A stretch of 64,000 nucleotides of DNA from Mytilus californianus (Eukaryota; Mollusca; Bivalvia; Mytilida; Mytilidae). Position 1 is the first letter of the stretch. Each line of letters starts with the position of its first letter. This document shows, one piece after another, positions 22,866-34,074 of this stretch. Location: contig NW_026262593.1 in assembly GCF_021869535.1 (NCBI RefSeq), positions 69,900,322-69,964,321 of the forward strand, given 5' to 3'. The notes beneath the pieces were generated by a model. The model saw nothing but the letters and a program-made list of their open reading frames with translations, was not told the DNA's origin and searched no databases. A program made the position numbers and the translations under genes.

Positions 22866-24207
22866 TTCAATCTCGTTCATGCCCACCCACCTTATGGAGC
22901 TACATTTATGGTTAATCCAGCTTTTAACCGGTTTCACTTCAAACTTTGTCTAGTTTCGGGGCCCTAACGCCGCTTTTCAAAATCCGGCATCCGCATCTGG
23001 CATGAACTGAATAATTCAGCTGATGAAGAAATATTAACGCGGAATCAACATGATCAAGGTCATAAATGTTGAATTTGGCATTTAATAAGATCATTCCAAC
23101 ACAAACTAAATTCAATTCAGAATATACGAAAATAGTAATTTGGTATATGCTGAATTGATATTAGTATATCCTCAAATAAGGTAGTATATGCATAGATATT
23201 TTTGTCACTAATTAATAGCTTGCTTCCTCAAGAAGTTGATAGAACAGTTTTGCGGAACTATTCCCTACAGAAATAACCAAATGAAGAAAAATATATGTAC
23301 CGGAGTAAATAGTTTTTCAGTTCACGGACAGAAAGATGTAGTATGCATTTACTTTATTTTGATGAGGTAATTATGTGGTTTAATTGACCTTTGAAAAAAA
23401 TGATATTCACGGAGGGCAATTAAACCACATATTTACCGGAACAAGAGACAGCAATTGTTTCATTCCAAATTTCTAGAGAACAATATGTATTTATCAAACA
23501 CAGCTTTACTTCAAAAAGGTTACCATAATTATACACATAAAAACACGTGACGCAATGCGCGATGAACGTACACTTGGACACTCCTCTTCAGGTGAAAATC
23601 CTATTCATATAGAAAAGCCTACTAAAATAATACCAATATTGAATAATCGAAAATATTTGGTAAAGACGTCACAAAATTGAGCAACGTCACGTTTTTCGTG
23701 TTAATCCGCGTCAATTTATCAATGAAATGCAGCAACGACATTCATACAACGGAACAACTATCTCAACGTTTGATACGCGTAAAAGGAGTTTTTTTTTATA
23801 CTACGTAATTTGTTTTCATAATAATCCAAATAAACATATTGATTCGACAGACTGCCGATAAAAAAAATGATGACATTGGATTTTATTGAGCTGTTTTCAT
23901 CAGATCAAATAAATGCAACCCTGATGGCTTCATTTGATTTTCTTGCTGATAAATTCAGTATCAAAAACAAAAAAAGTAATTGTTTTATCTCAATTACTCA
24001 ATACTACACCGAATATTATCATGAATATATGATTATTTGGTGCACAATCGGATTTTTTACCCTGGAAAACGCAAGTATGTTACTTATTTAATTAGTGTGA
24101 AGTAAATATTGACAAAACGAAATATTCAATTGAAGTTTGAAAAATTTTAAACTTCCACTTAAATTTTCAATTCTAATTGTAGACAATACTATACGTTCTA
24201 TACAAAT
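22866..24207. other. Non-coding, nothing recognised
   Basis: AT-rich intron sequence. At 22990-23190 the words CTGAAT and ATTCAG recur in a pattern like that at 32630-32730. A 74-codon frame at 23867-24091 has no motif. The last five bases (24208-24212, GTACA) are the left target duplication of the BEL/Pao element. Confidence 0.5.
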
Positions 24208-24212
24208 GTACA

Positions 24213-24929
24213 TGTGTTGGCTAGAAACTTAGGGTGTGGAAATATACTAAGGCAAATGCGTATTCCAGAGAAAGTTTATTAATCTTTATTATATCCAGTG
24301 AACACAGTAAACACAGTGATATATTCTAATAAAGTTCAATACATCATAATACGTTCCATATTTAATTCCTCAATACGAATACGTTCCATACAAATACGTC
24401 ATACTCTAAATACGGTAAATACGATTTACTGAAAAGAAAACAGAAAATACTGTCATTCACTTAATTAATAAAAGTTCAAAACATGCAAAATACATGTTAT
24501 CCAGAGAACAATAAACAAATGTATATATACCAAAAATTGTAAACATCTTGTTTTACCCAGTGAAAATACATAAAAACAATATTAACCTCAAATCAATGAA
24601 ACATCATTGACACAAAAATCTAATTATCGATTCGCACTTTACAACCTGTGAAATATCTATTTATAGAAATACAACATGCGTCTGAGAGGACTTTGACAAT
24701 TATATTCACTGAATAGAGTTCTTAAATTATGCAATACAACTCAGACAAGTTACGGAAGGTTTATACAATAATTTCAATACAAAAAACTCACCAAATTAGA
24801 AATATTTCCACAAAATTTCAACACAGATTTTGTCAAGTTATTGGCGTCATTTTCATTCGGAACTCTCTAATAATCACTGTACATGAATAGTGAATCGACA
24901 AAAAATATGTTTATGAAATTGACATTACA
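24213..24929 (-). repeat. 3' LTR of the BEL/Pao element
   Basis: 717 bp, from TGTGTTGG to ATTACA as written on the plus strand. Differences from the other LTR are at about 24459 and 24461 (cttaattaat against cttgaataat) and one A/G change at about 24715 (gaatagag against gaataaag). On the minus strand it contains an AATAAA polyadenylation-type signal near 24270. The sequence just inside the element (24930-24960) gives AATTAGGGAGCTGG on the minus strand, a possible polypurine tract. Confidence 0.95.
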
Positions 24930-25105
24930 TACCAGCTCCCTAATTGTATAGCCAGTGCGGAACAATTACACCTAAATCAGCAATAAAAAATATGCATCTC
25001 AACAAAATAAGCAAAATTATGTAACAATAGTGTATATTACGTTTGAGTTCACTTTCTGCAACTAACTAAAGTTCTTGGACTAATATTAGATTGACAAGAT
25101 AAATG

Positions 25106-28100
25106 TTAATCAAGTTTTAAAAGAGTACACAATTTATCTACCGGACGAGTAAGTACATTGTTTCCGATCTTTACTTTCACTTGACGCACGAGTCCGTTGC
25201 GGTCTGGAATTATTTCATTAATCCGCCCCATGGGCCATGAATTTCTCGGAGCATTTGAGTCAACCACAATCACAATGTCCCCAACCATTAAATTTCTCCT
25301 CTGTTTATGCCATTTCTGACGTTCTTGTAACATGGGAAGGTACTCTCGAACCCAACGACTCCAGAATAGATTTGCAATGTACTGAATTTGTCTCCATTTT
25401 CGACGGCAATAATTGTCTGTTTTACTGAATAGTCCAGGAGGTAAGTAAGCTTTGCGTTTCATAAGCAACAGATGATTTGGCGTCAGCGCTTCCAAATCAC
25501 TTGGGTCATCTGAATTCATCGTAATCGGTCTACTATTGAGAGTTGATTCTATCTCACAAAAAACTGTATTCAGACCGTCATCGTCTAAAACTTGTTCTCT
25601 AATAACACTATTCATTGTCTTGCGTACACTTCTGATCAACCTCTCCCATACACCTCCGAAATGCGAACCTGCCGGAGGATTAAACTGCCAATCTATGTTC
25701 TTTTGTAGCATCGCATTCTCAATCTGATTCAAATTCCATTCACTTAATGCGCTCTTAAGTTCGCGCTCTGCGCCAACGAAGTTCGTGCCGTTGTCAGATC
25801 TGATCTTTTCTACTTGACCACGACGAGCAATGAATCGTCGTAAAGCGTTAATATATGAACTAGTATCTAAAGATGCAGCTACCTCCAAGTGAATAGCTCT
25901 ACTAGACAGGCAAGTAAAAATCGCACCATAGCGTTTGATACGACATCTACGTTGTTTTACTTCGAAAGGACCAAAATAATCTACTCCTACTCTCGAGAAA
26001 GGTGGTTCATCCGGCGTAATACGATCTGATGGCAAATTAGCCATCTTTTGTTCACCTACGGGCGCACTTAAGCGACGGCACACAACACATTTTGATATCA
26101 ATTTTCTCACAGCTGAGGGTGCATTTATCAACCAATAAGTTTCACGAAGGTGAGCTAGCAAATGATTTCTACCACTGTGTTGTAAATCAATGTGTATTCG
26201 TCTAAGAATCAATTCAGAGATGTGGTGACCCTTTGGTAATATAATCGGATGTTTACAGTTTTCCGGCATTTTTGACTCTATTAAACGTCCTCCTACACGT
26301 AAAAGATCGCCATCTAAAACTGGGTCGAGTTTCCGGATATTACTTGTAGCCTTGACTGTTCGGTTACTGGAAAGAGTATTAATCTCATCAGTGAATTCGT
26401 GTCTCTGCACATAAACTAGAATTGAATGTTCGGCGTCTTTTAAATCCTGAAATGATATTCGTTTAGTACAATCTTTCGAATCCGATTCTTTAACGAGTGT
26501 CATTTTGTTATCTTGTTTCTTATTACTGACACGTCTAAGTAACTCCTTACGAACTTTAAGTATCCATGCTACACTTCGCTTTAACGACATCCAAGATGAG
26601 TAATACGCGATAAGTTTCTCGACTCCCAAAGAATTGTCATCTGGAATTTCGGTTTTAATGATTGTTCGCACAGTTGCTTGTTTAACTTCAGGGTCGTTTG
26701 CACATATTGTCTCGTGATTTTCTGACGATGGCTTCGGCCAAAAGTCCTCATCTTTCCATAGAAAGTCAGGTGCAACGATCCAATTACGTTTTTTCATTTC
26801 AGAAGAAGTAAGACCCCTTGAAGCATGGTCTGCTGGATTAAGCTTGGTGTTCACATAACGCCAATTATCGGTAAAAGAACCTTCATGAATTACAGCGAGT
26901 CTATTTGCTACAAAAGTCTGAAATCTAGCATCTTCATTCAAGATGTATCGTAGAACTGACATACTGTCCGTCCAAAATATAGACCGATCAATTGGTATTT
27001 TTAACTCATTTAACAACATTTTGTTCGTACGGACGGCCACAGTAGCAGCAGTTAGTTCAAGTCGTGGGACTGTTATCGTCTTCAGTGGTGTTACGCGTGC
27101 TTTTCCCATCACAAATGAACAATGAATTTCACCGAAAGTATTTTCTAAACGAAGATATGTAACAGTACCGTATCCGCTTTCGCTTGCGTCTGAGAAATGA
27201 TGTAACTGAGCATTCTTTATTTCTCCATATTTTTCTGGTCGTAAGCACCTATCTACTTTGAAATCTGAAAGTTCATGTAAATCTTGGAACCATAACGAAA
27301 ACAAAGATTCTAATTTCGGTGGAATTGGGTCATCCCAATCCAGGCGAAGCCTACACAATTCTTGAAGTATCATCTTAGCACGAAGAACAAATGGTGCAAG
27401 AAATCCTAAGGGGTCGTAAACGCTACTAACCATCGACAAAATGCCTCTTCTAGTTTTAGGTTGTTCCTTTACTGAAATTTTGAAACGAAAAGTATCTGTT
27501 TCAGCGCACCATTGAATGCCCAATGCCCTATCGATGGGAAGTGTATCTTGATCCAAGTCTAAGTCCTTGATACCAACCGCCATATCCGAAATTGGTATTG
27601 ATCGCATTACTTCCCTGTTATTACTGATCCATTTCGCGATCCTAAATCCACCACGACTCAAAAGAGACTGTAGATCTTGAACTAAGCACACCGCTTTACT
27701 AACGTTTTTTGTAGACTTGAGACAATCATCGACGTAGAAATTACGTAGCACAGTGTTTATTACTTCTTCATTAAACTGTCCGTTACAATCTTCGGTAGTT
27801 TTTCTAAGTGCAAAGTTCACGCAGCTAGGCGAAGATGTCGCACCAAATAGATGAACATTCATTTGATATTCTGTTGGTTTCTTTCGAGAGTCTCCACCTT
27901 GCCACCACAAAAATCGAAGATAATTCGCATCTTTAGACGGTACGCGCACCTGGTGAAACATGCTGTCTATATCGCCCATTATTGCGATTTCATCTTGTCT
28001 AAACCTTATCAAAGTTCCAATTAAAGTATTTGTCAGATTAGGACCCTGAAGTAATCGCTCGTTCAGGGATGTACCTTGAAATTTAGCCGCACAATCAAAC

Positions 28101-28687
28101 ACGACTCTTATTTTCTTCTTTCTAGGGTGGAAAACTCCATGATGAGGCAAAAACCACACGTCATTGTCTTTCTTCGCTAAGTCATCAATGGAAACCTCTG
28201 TAGCGAATCCATCGCCGATAACCTTGTTCATAAAGGTAACATACTCATCACGGAATGTTTCGTCTCTTTCAAAACGTCTAGAAAGTAGCATTAATCTCTG
28301 TTCCGCTTGTCGCCTGTTATTGGGCATTTTGTTATCCTTTGACTTGAACGGTAAATTCACGACGTAATGTCCGTCTTTTAACATAATTGACTCCGAAACA
28401 AGTTCTAGAAATCTACGGTCCTCCTTCGAAGGAGCAACAACATCGTCGATTGTTTTCTCATTGAAATCATGGTTGAACTGATTCCTAATTTGATCTTCCA
28501 GCGAAACACTTGTAGCGTCGATACGGTTACAAGAAGCGACCTTGCATGGCTTATCATCAGTAGACACGTTTAAAGGGCCATTGATTACCCAACCTAGCAA
28601 AGTTTCTACAGCAAATGGACCATTTCCTATACTTGGAACAACATTCCACGGTTCCATAGCTTTTGGTACATTGATTCCGATTAACAA
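25106..28687 (-). CDS. BEL/Pao Pol polyprotein: RT, RNase H, integrase
   Basis: 1193 codons from the first Met after the gag stop; the true start of the Pol part is about 36 codons further upstream in the same frame. Order: remainder of the protease region; RT about residues 180-350, with Asp239 of motif A and the YVDD box at 318-321; a Pao-type A17 region; RNase H about 495-625, with D500, E544, D574 and D620; integrase zinc finger H832/H837/C867/C870; catalytic core with D903, D965 and E1015; a C-terminal DUF5641-like region about 1090-1190 with KWRQIQYI and FWSRW. All catalytic residues are present, so the enzyme part looks functional apart from the upstream stop. The protein copies element RNA into DNA and integrates it. 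Length is normal for the family. Confidence 0.93.
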   Translation of the reverse strand: MLIGINVPKAMEPWNVVPSIGNGPFAVETLLGWVINGPLNVSTDDKPCKVASCNRIDATSVSLEDQIRNQFNHDFNEKTIDDVVAPSKEDRRFLELVSESIMLKDGHYVVNLPFKSKDNKMPNNRRQAEQRLMLLSRRFERDETFRDEYVTFMNKVIGDGFATEVSIDDLAKKDNDVWFLPHHGVFHPRKKKIRVVFDCAAKFQGTSLNERLLQGPNLTNTLIGTLIRFRQDEIAIMGDIDSMFHQVRVPSKDANYLRFLWWQGGDSRKKPTEYQMNVHLFGATSSPSCVNFALRKTTEDCNGQFNEEVINTVLRNFYVDDCLKSTKNVSKAVCLVQDLQSLLSRGGFRIAKWISNNREVMRSIPISDMAVGIKDLDLDQDTLPIDRALGIQWCAETDTFRFKISVKEQPKTRRGILSMVSSVYDPLGFLAPFVLRAKMILQELCRLRLDWDDPIPPKLESLFSLWFQDLHELSDFKVDRCLRPEKYGEIKNAQLHHFSDASESGYGTVTYLRLENTFGEIHCSFVMGKARVTPLKTITVPRLELTAATVAVRTNKMLLNELKIPIDRSIFWTDSMSVLRYILNEDARFQTFVANRLAVIHEGSFTDNWRYVNTKLNPADHASRGLTSSEMKKRNWIVAPDFLWKDEDFWPKPSSENHETICANDPEVKQATVRTIIKTEIPDDNSLGVEKLIAYYSSWMSLKRSVAWILKVRKELLRRVSNKKQDNKMTLVKESDSKDCTKRISFQDLKDAEHSILVYVQRHEFTDEINTLSSNRTVKATSNIRKLDPVLDGDLLRVGGRLIESKMPENCKHPIILPKGHHISELILRRIHIDLQHSGRNHLLAHLRETYWLINAPSAVRKLISKCVVCRRLSAPVGEQKMANLPSDRITPDEPPFSRVGVDYFGPFEVKQRRCRIKRYGAIFTCLSSRAIHLEVAASLDTSSYINALRRFIARRGQVEKIRSDNGTNFVGAERELKSALSEWNLNQIENAMLQKNIDWQFNPPAGSHFGGVWERLIRSVRKTMNSVIREQVLDDDGLNTVFCEIESTLNSRPITMNSDDPSDLEALTPNHLLLMKRKAYLPPGLFSKTDNYCRRKWRQIQYIANLFWSRWVREYLPMLQERQKWHKQRRNLMVGDIVIVVDSNAPRNSWPMGRINEIIPDRNGLVRQVKVKIGNNVLTRPVDKLCTLLKLD

Positions 28688-28792
28688 ACCAATGTGATCA
28701 CTTTCGATCCTTTGTAATGGTATATCTCGTAAATGTGACCACTTCTGAATATCCCCAATAAAAACTATGTCATTACTAGTAACTGGTAGAGT

Positions 28793-28795
28793 TTA
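28793..28795 (-). other. In-frame TAA separating gag and pol
   Basis: The stop is in the same frame as pol: its first base (28795) is 108 nt, 36 codons, before the first Met of pol, with no other stop between. The peptide on both sides belongs to the protease domain, and related elements read through without a stop here. No frameshift is needed. The likeliest explanation is a single-base nonsense change in this copy. Programmed readthrough cannot be excluded from one sequence. Confidence 0.85.
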
Positions 28796-31009
28796 CTGAG
28801 AAAATACCGGTGGTAGACTAATTACATCATTACCACACAAGTTGCTGATTTCCAAACCAGTGACCACATAGCAATCATGGACGGCACTTTGTCCCATAGT
28901 AACCAAACTGAGTTTCGTTTTCTTACCTTCTATATTAAGGCTACGAATAATGTTTTCTGTGCAGAAAGTTGCAGTACTACCTGTATCAAGAAAAGCATAC
29001 GTCTCAATGTAATTGTCACTGTTAATTGATTTTACCCTGACTGGCAATATCGGCAGCGCCTGGCGAAGGCTATTTCCAGCTCCCATAAACGTAGTAGAGT
29101 TCTTAACTTCCGGACACTGATCGCTTTCTGACTGCTGACTAGTTTGACTCTGATTTCGAGGTTCAACATGCAATATAGACGGATGTTCCTTTCGACATAC
29201 TGTACAGGACGATTTCTGACGACATGACATTTTCTGGTGTCCGTACTTCAAACATGAGAAACAAACGCCCTTCGATTTAAGAAATGTATATCTATCTTTC
29301 AGTGACTGTTTTATGATTTTGTCACACTTGTTCAGAGAATGAGTTGCGTTTTCACAATAGATACACGGCTTAGAAAATGCATTTCTGTATCGAGCAGACG
29401 ATGTTTCATTTTGCTGACCTACACTAGATGTACTTGCCTTGGGTTCAGAAGTTACAGTTACAGCTGTTTTAGATCCTTGAGATCTAGATTTCATGTTATT
29501 TTCTTGTAATCTTTTCACATTTTTTCCTATTTGTGTGTTTAAAACGTCTTTGCCGTAAACAGGATCGTTTGCCTTCTTAGCTTCCTTTTTCACAAATTCT
29601 ACTAATTGACTGAATGTAACGATATTTTTGCGACTTTTTGTCTCGTATACTACATTCCTCCACTTTTCTTGCATATAAAATGGAAGTTTCTGTATCAAGA
29701 GTTTTAAATTTTCTGAATACTCTAACACTTTTGCCGCATCTACATAATTTACGGCGTACATGCACTCTTGCAAGAATATTGCAAAGGCATCTAGGGATTT
29801 TGGGTTATCTGCCTTTATAAAGGGCCAGTTCATTGCACGCTGTACGTATGAATGTGCTATTATGTCGGGGTCGCCGTACCTGTCTTTGAACTCGTTCAAA
29901 GCAGCTGTATACCCTATTTTAGCGTCCAAGTGCGAGAAACCAAGAACTATTCTATGCGGTTCGCCGATTGTAAATTGTAGCAAGAAGTTAATTCGTTCTT
30001 CGAAAGAATCAGTGTTTGTTTCAACACGTGCATTAAATTGTCTTATAAATCCCTTATAGTTCATAGGGCTGCCATCAAATTTCTGTATATCAGCCTTGGG
30101 CTTATTAAGCTCACGAGCAAATGAATATTGCGCATTGTAATCAATAATATTGTTCTTTGCTTCAACAGGAGGGGGTTTATCGTCATCTTGTTCACTTTGA
30201 AATGTTTTGCGTGTTCTTTTAGTTTCAAACGCTAACCGTTCCTTTTTTACTTCCGGAATGAATGCTGGAACGGTAGGGTTCAATAGCGAATTTTCAGTTA
30301 CTGTATCGTTTTGTGAATTGTCAACTTTATCGCTCTGTTTATCTTTGACCATAATTTGCTCAAGTTGCTGGTCCTCTAACATGCTTCTTTCTAATTCTTC
30401 TATCACTCGTGTTTTTGCGTCAGTTACTTGTAACTCCGTTTTAATTTCAAGTGCCTCTTCTTTAAATCTTAACTTTAATTTTTCTTCTTCGATAAATTTC
30501 TTTTCTTCAAGAGACTTTTCACGTGCTAAAAGTTCAGCCTTCCGCTGCTCTTCTTTAAGTTTTGCCATGGATATTTGACTTGAAACGGAACTGCTTCTAG
30601 AACTCCCGGATCTAGAACTTCTTTGAGATTTTACGGATCGAGCTGGCTTCTGACTGTTAACGGAAAACCACTGCTGTGCAGATTGTTTTGAAGAGATAAA
30701 TTTATCATGTCTTTCTTGAAACCATGCATTGTCAAGTTGTTTTTCACTAGGGTTTTCAGTAAGCTTTTGATACTGATCATGAATATTTAATAGTTCCTCA
30801 TATTCAGACAACCACTTAGAATATGTAGGTTTAACTTCATTTGGGTCTGTTGAACGTTGCATCAAAGTTTGTAAATCATTACTTGTAACAGTTAAAACCT
30901 TAATCAATCTTGATCGTTCAGCCTGTTTCAAAGTCAATGTATACTCTAGTCCCTTTTCAGTAAGTGTTCTCTCACGTTTTTCATCCACAATATCTTGTTT
31001 GTCATCCAT
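28793..31009 (-). CDS. BEL/Pao Gag with start of the aspartic protease
   Basis: 738 codons from ATG at 31009, the first Met after the 5' LTR. Residues about 120-145 are Ser/Arg-rich. Residues 145-225 are charged and predicted coiled coil. A DUF1759-like capsid region lies at about 300-480 (KFDGSPMNYKGFIRQF). Two CX2CX4HX4C knuckles are at 549-562 and 583-596, with a third Cys/His cluster at 602-614. The protease active site motif DTG is at 675-677, after FL. The frame stops with TAA after VFSQ, inside the DUF1758 protease domain, and pol continues in the same frame. BEL/Pao elements normally have one continuous Gag-Pol frame, so this stop either is a nonsense mutation or would need readthrough. 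Gag packages element RNA into particles. Confidence 0.9.
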   Translation of the reverse strand: MDDKQDIVDEKRERTLTEKGLEYTLTLKQAERSRLIKVLTVTSNDLQTLMQRSTDPNEVKPTYSKWLSEYEELLNIHDQYQKLTENPSEKQLDNAWFQERHDKFISSKQSAQQWFSVNSQKPARSVKSQRSSRSGSSRSSSVSSQISMAKLKEEQRKAELLAREKSLEEKKFIEEEKLKLRFKEEALEIKTELQVTDAKTRVIEELERSMLEDQQLEQIMVKDKQSDKVDNSQNDTVTENSLLNPTVPAFIPEVKKERLAFETKRTRKTFQSEQDDDKPPPVEAKNNIIDYNAQYSFARELNKPKADIQKFDGSPMNYKGFIRQFNARVETNTDSFEERINFLLQFTIGEPHRIVLGFSHLDAKIGYTAALNEFKDRYGDPDIIAHSYVQRAMNWPFIKADNPKSLDAFAIFLQECMYAVNYVDAAKVLEYSENLKLLIQKLPFYMQEKWRNVVYETKSRKNIVTFSQLVEFVKKEAKKANDPVYGKDVLNTQIGKNVKRLQENNMKSRSQGSKTAVTVTSEPKASTSSVGQQNETSSARYRNAFSKPCIYCENATHSLNKCDKIIKQSLKDRYTFLKSKGVCFSCLKYGHQKMSCRQKSSCTVCRKEHPSILHVEPRNQSQTSQQSESDQCPEVKNSTTFMGAGNSLRQALPILPVRVKSINSDNYIETYAFLDTGSTATFCTENIIRSLNIEGKKTKLSLVTMGQSAVHDCYVVTGLEISNLCGNDVISLPPVFSQ

Positions 31010-31042
31010 CTTAGACTATAAAGAGTTCTAATTTGTAAATAA

Positions 31043-31759
31043 TGTGTTGGCTAGAAACTTAGGGTGTGGAAATATACTAAGGCAAATGCGTATTCCAGAG
31101 AAAGTTTATTAATCTTTATTATATCCAGTGAACACAGTAAACACAGTGATATATTCTAATAAAGTTCAATACATCATAATACGTTCCATATTTAATTCCT
31201 CAATACGAATACGTTCCATACAAATACGTCATACTCTAAATACGGTAAATACGATTTACTGAAAAGAAAACAGAAAATACTGTCATTCACTTGAATAATA
31301 AAAGTTCAAAACATGCAAAATACATGTTATCCAGAGAACAATAAACAAATGTATATATACCAAAAATTGTAAACATCTTGTTTTACCCAGTGAAAATACA
31401 TAAAAACAATATTAACCTCAAATCAATGAAACATCATTGACACAAAAATCTAATTATCGATTCGCACTTTACAACCTGTGAAATATCTATTTATAGAAAT
31501 ACAACATGCGTCTGAGAGGACTTTGACAATTATATTCACTGAATAAAGTTCTTAAATTATGCAATACAACTCAGACAAGTTACGGAAGGTTTATACAATA
31601 ATTTCAATACAAAAAACTCACCAAATTAGAAATATTTCCACAAAATTTCAACACAGATTTTGTCAAGTTATTGGCGTCATTTTCATTCGGAACTCTCTAA
31701 TAATCACTGTACATGAATAGTGAATCGACAAAAAATATGTTTATGAAATTGACATTACA
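31043..31759 (-). repeat. 5' LTR of the BEL/Pao element
   Basis: 717 bp, identical to the other LTR except at three positions by eye. It should hold the promoter for gag-pol. The leader between LTR and gag start is only about 33 nt (31010-31042). The sequence next to the LTR there should contain the primer binding site, but I could not match it to a tRNA. Confidence 0.95.
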
Positions 31760-31764
31760 GTACA

Positions 31765-32630
31765 TGTACATGTATTTTGAAAAATTTCAATCAGTATTAT
31801 TTAAGAAAATAAAGAGATAAATAAATGTACTATTTTTTGTTCTTCAATTTTCAGTTATAGTTCAACGAGCCAAAATTGTATGCAAAATTTGCGAAAATCT
31901 GTAAAATAGCCCATTTACTATATCTTGACCTGAAATATTCTTTTAAAAATAAGAAAATTAATAAAGACCTGTAAGTTGAATGAAAAATAGATTAGAATAA
32001 ATTAGAGAAATAAAAAACTGTTACATTGAAATTAAACAAAAATGAAATTAAATCCTTACTTTACTTTACTTACAAAACTTCTGTAAATTTCAAGTTTAAA
32101 TTTGTAATAAATGTGTTGTAAATGATTATTCTATATTTTGTAAAAGCATTATTTTCTGCCCTCAAAAAATATCAAAACAATCATCAAAGTTTTAAATCTA
32201 GTGATAAATATTATTGGTACGGAAATCAAATGAATCCTATTAATTGTATACGGTATAACATGCTTGCTTTATTCTCTTAGATAGAGTGTTCATATTTAAT
32301 TTTACATGATTTTTTCTCAGGAAAACAAGAAATATTTTAATTAAGGGTTCAACTTTAACAAACGCGAGCAATCCGTTTTTCAAAAACGGAATTTGGTCAA
32401 AATTAACAATTGACAAAATTAAAATCTGCAACCCTGTAAATATGCAACGCACGTTTATAGGATATTAAGTCTTTGTTTGCAACAATTTTGTCTGTAATCC
32501 AACATGCATGACTATTTCACAATAGATTAAACAAATACGATGTTATCAAGTTTGAATATGCCATTCGTTTTATGTTTCAAAATTCAAATAAAACGAATAG
32601 TTTATAAGAGGATACCTATCTCATAAGCCG
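31765..32630. other. Non-coding, nothing recognised
   Basis: AT-rich intron sequence to the right of the BEL/Pao element. 31760-31764 is the second GTACA target duplication. No supportable frame or repeat. Confidence 0.5.
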
Positions 32631-33195
32631 AATTATTCAGTGTATGCTTAACTGAATTTAGGTTTTGCTAAATTATAATTAATTATATACTGAATTGAAT
32701 TTCATATGTGCTGAATTGAATTCAGTATATGCTATATCTAATATTCATGACCTTAATACGCGCAAATATGTCTGCATAGGCTGAATAATTCTGCATATGC
32801 TAGTTGAGTTGAGGATATGCTTGATAATATTTTATGATATCTTTGATTGATCAAAGAAAATTCCAAATTGATCTAGGAATATCTTAAATTGATCTTATAA
32901 TATTCTAGATTGATATCATAAATTGATTGTAGGATATCCTTAAATGATCTTATCATATCTAAATATATCCTATTATATTCTTAATTGATCTAACTATATC
33001 GTAATTTAATCATATTATATCCTGATTGATCTTATTACCTCAATTTGAATTTAATATATTCTTAATTCATCTTAGTTTATCCTAGATTTATCTTATCATA
33101 TAAATTCATCCTAAATTGAACTGATTATATCCTAAATTCATCATAGGATATCCTAAATTAAATTTGATATGCCTATTTCAATGTTTATGACTATG
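32630..33195. repeat. Degenerate AT-rich short repeat array
   Basis: First part (32630-32820): words such as CTGAATT and GAATTCAGTATATGC recur. Second part (32820-33180): TTGATC, ATATCCT and TATCCTAAATT recur at intervals of roughly 18-25 bp, in imperfect units such as 'atatcttaaattgatcttat'. Units are too diverged to give an exact period by eye. Confidence 0.6.
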
Positions 33196-33294
33196 ATTCT
33201 GCGCGGTACCAGTGCCTGGTGTACAGTAAAACAATGGCTGGTTATCAACAAACCTATATTCACATAAGCAGCACGACGGATGCCATAAATTGAT

Positions 33295-33510
33295 TAACTT
33301 TCCCTTCCGGAGTACCTGAGATCATCCCCAGTTTTTTTATTGGGTTCGTGTTGCATTATAAAGTCTATAACCTTCTTCTTAGAATTCTATTGACGGTTGT
33401 TTATCTTTTCGTCGTTTTTCGTTTTTTGTCATTGCTTTTTCCTTTTGTCTTCGACTTATGAGTTTGAATGTCCCTTTGGTATTCCCCTCCTCTTTTTATG
33501 TTAAAATGGT
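33295..33510 (-). repeat. Family A copy, minus-oriented
   Basis: Contains 'ccggagtacctgagatcatc', 'tattgggttcgtgttg', 'cgacttatgagtttgaatgt' and 'ccctttggtattcccctcc', the reverse complement of family A. Diverged. Confidence 0.75.
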
Positions 33511-33600
33511 TAGAATAACTACATGAGTCAACTCAATATCAGAATCAATGACAAACGAGACGATTCCAATTTTGAAATTATAAATTTTCCTCATTTTAGC

Positions 33601-33785
33601 AGCAATATACCAACTTCACCCGCGTATGGAGTATACAGTTCTCAACTACTACGATATGCAAGAGCTTGAAGCTGCTACTCAGACTTTTTGGAACGTCATC
33701 GGTCTCTGAGCGCAAAAGATTGATGAGCCAAGGTTTTGTCAAAGAGCGTCTCGTCCTTTTCGCAATAATTACATCGGAAAGTACT
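33601..33785 (+). pseudogene. Reverse transcriptase C-terminal fragment, plus strand
   Basis: Plus-strand reading: SNIPTSPAYGVYSSQLLRYA, then RA, a TGA stop, then CYSDFLERHRSLSAKR, a frame shift, and LMSQGFVKERLVLF. It is closely related to the fragment at 22330-22560: both carry TGA at the same position after RYxRA, so either they descend from one dead copy or this codon is commonly lost in the subfamily. It adjoins a reversed family A block. Non-functional. Confidence 0.7.
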
Positions 33786-34070
33786 AAAACATAATATATA
33801 AATATTCAATGATTATTTCATAAAAAATCAAGATGGTCTCGAGTTATAGATTCTAAGATGTGTATCTTTTTATATATCCTATACAATATTCCCTTTTTTT
33901 TTCTTTTTGCTATTGTGTGCATTTTGGTCGTATGACTCTTGACGTGTATCCAGCTATTGGTTTTTTTTTGGTTTATGGTGTTCTTGATGCAGATGGGTTC
34001 AGAGATGAGATCGGATGTAGGAGGGTTTTACAGTGTTGTTTTCATTTTGTTTACCATTGGTCTTAATGTG
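33786..34070. other. Non-coding, nothing recognised
   Basis: AT-rich with T-runs. Overlapping 65-68-codon frames at 33860-34136 have no motif. Confidence 0.4.
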
Positions 34071-34074
34071 TACT

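Larger units (their letters stand above)
24213..31759 (-). mobile_element. BEL/Pao LTR retrotransposon, nearly intact, 7.5 kb
   Basis: A complete element on the minus strand: 5' LTR on the right, gag, pol, 3' LTR on the left. The LTRs are 717 bp each, begin TG and end CA, and differ at three positions by eye. It is flanked by the direct duplication GTACA (24208-24212 and 31760-31764), a length normal for BEL/Pao. Gag carries CCHC zinc knuckles; pol carries protease, RT, RNase H, integrase and a DUF5641-like end in the BEL/Pao order. No envelope gene is visible. It lies inside the large intron of the Src-type gene, in the same orientation as the gene. High LTR identity implies a recent insertion. 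One in-frame stop separates gag from pol. Confidence 0.95.

Noticed and set aside
22552..22953. 133-codon plus-strand frame
   Set aside because: Its second half is family B repeat sequence; translation is lysine-rich and has no motif.
24213..31759. Endogenous retrovirus with env
   Set aside because: No envelope frame between pol and the 3' LTR; domain order and lack of env fit a BEL/Pao retrotransposon.
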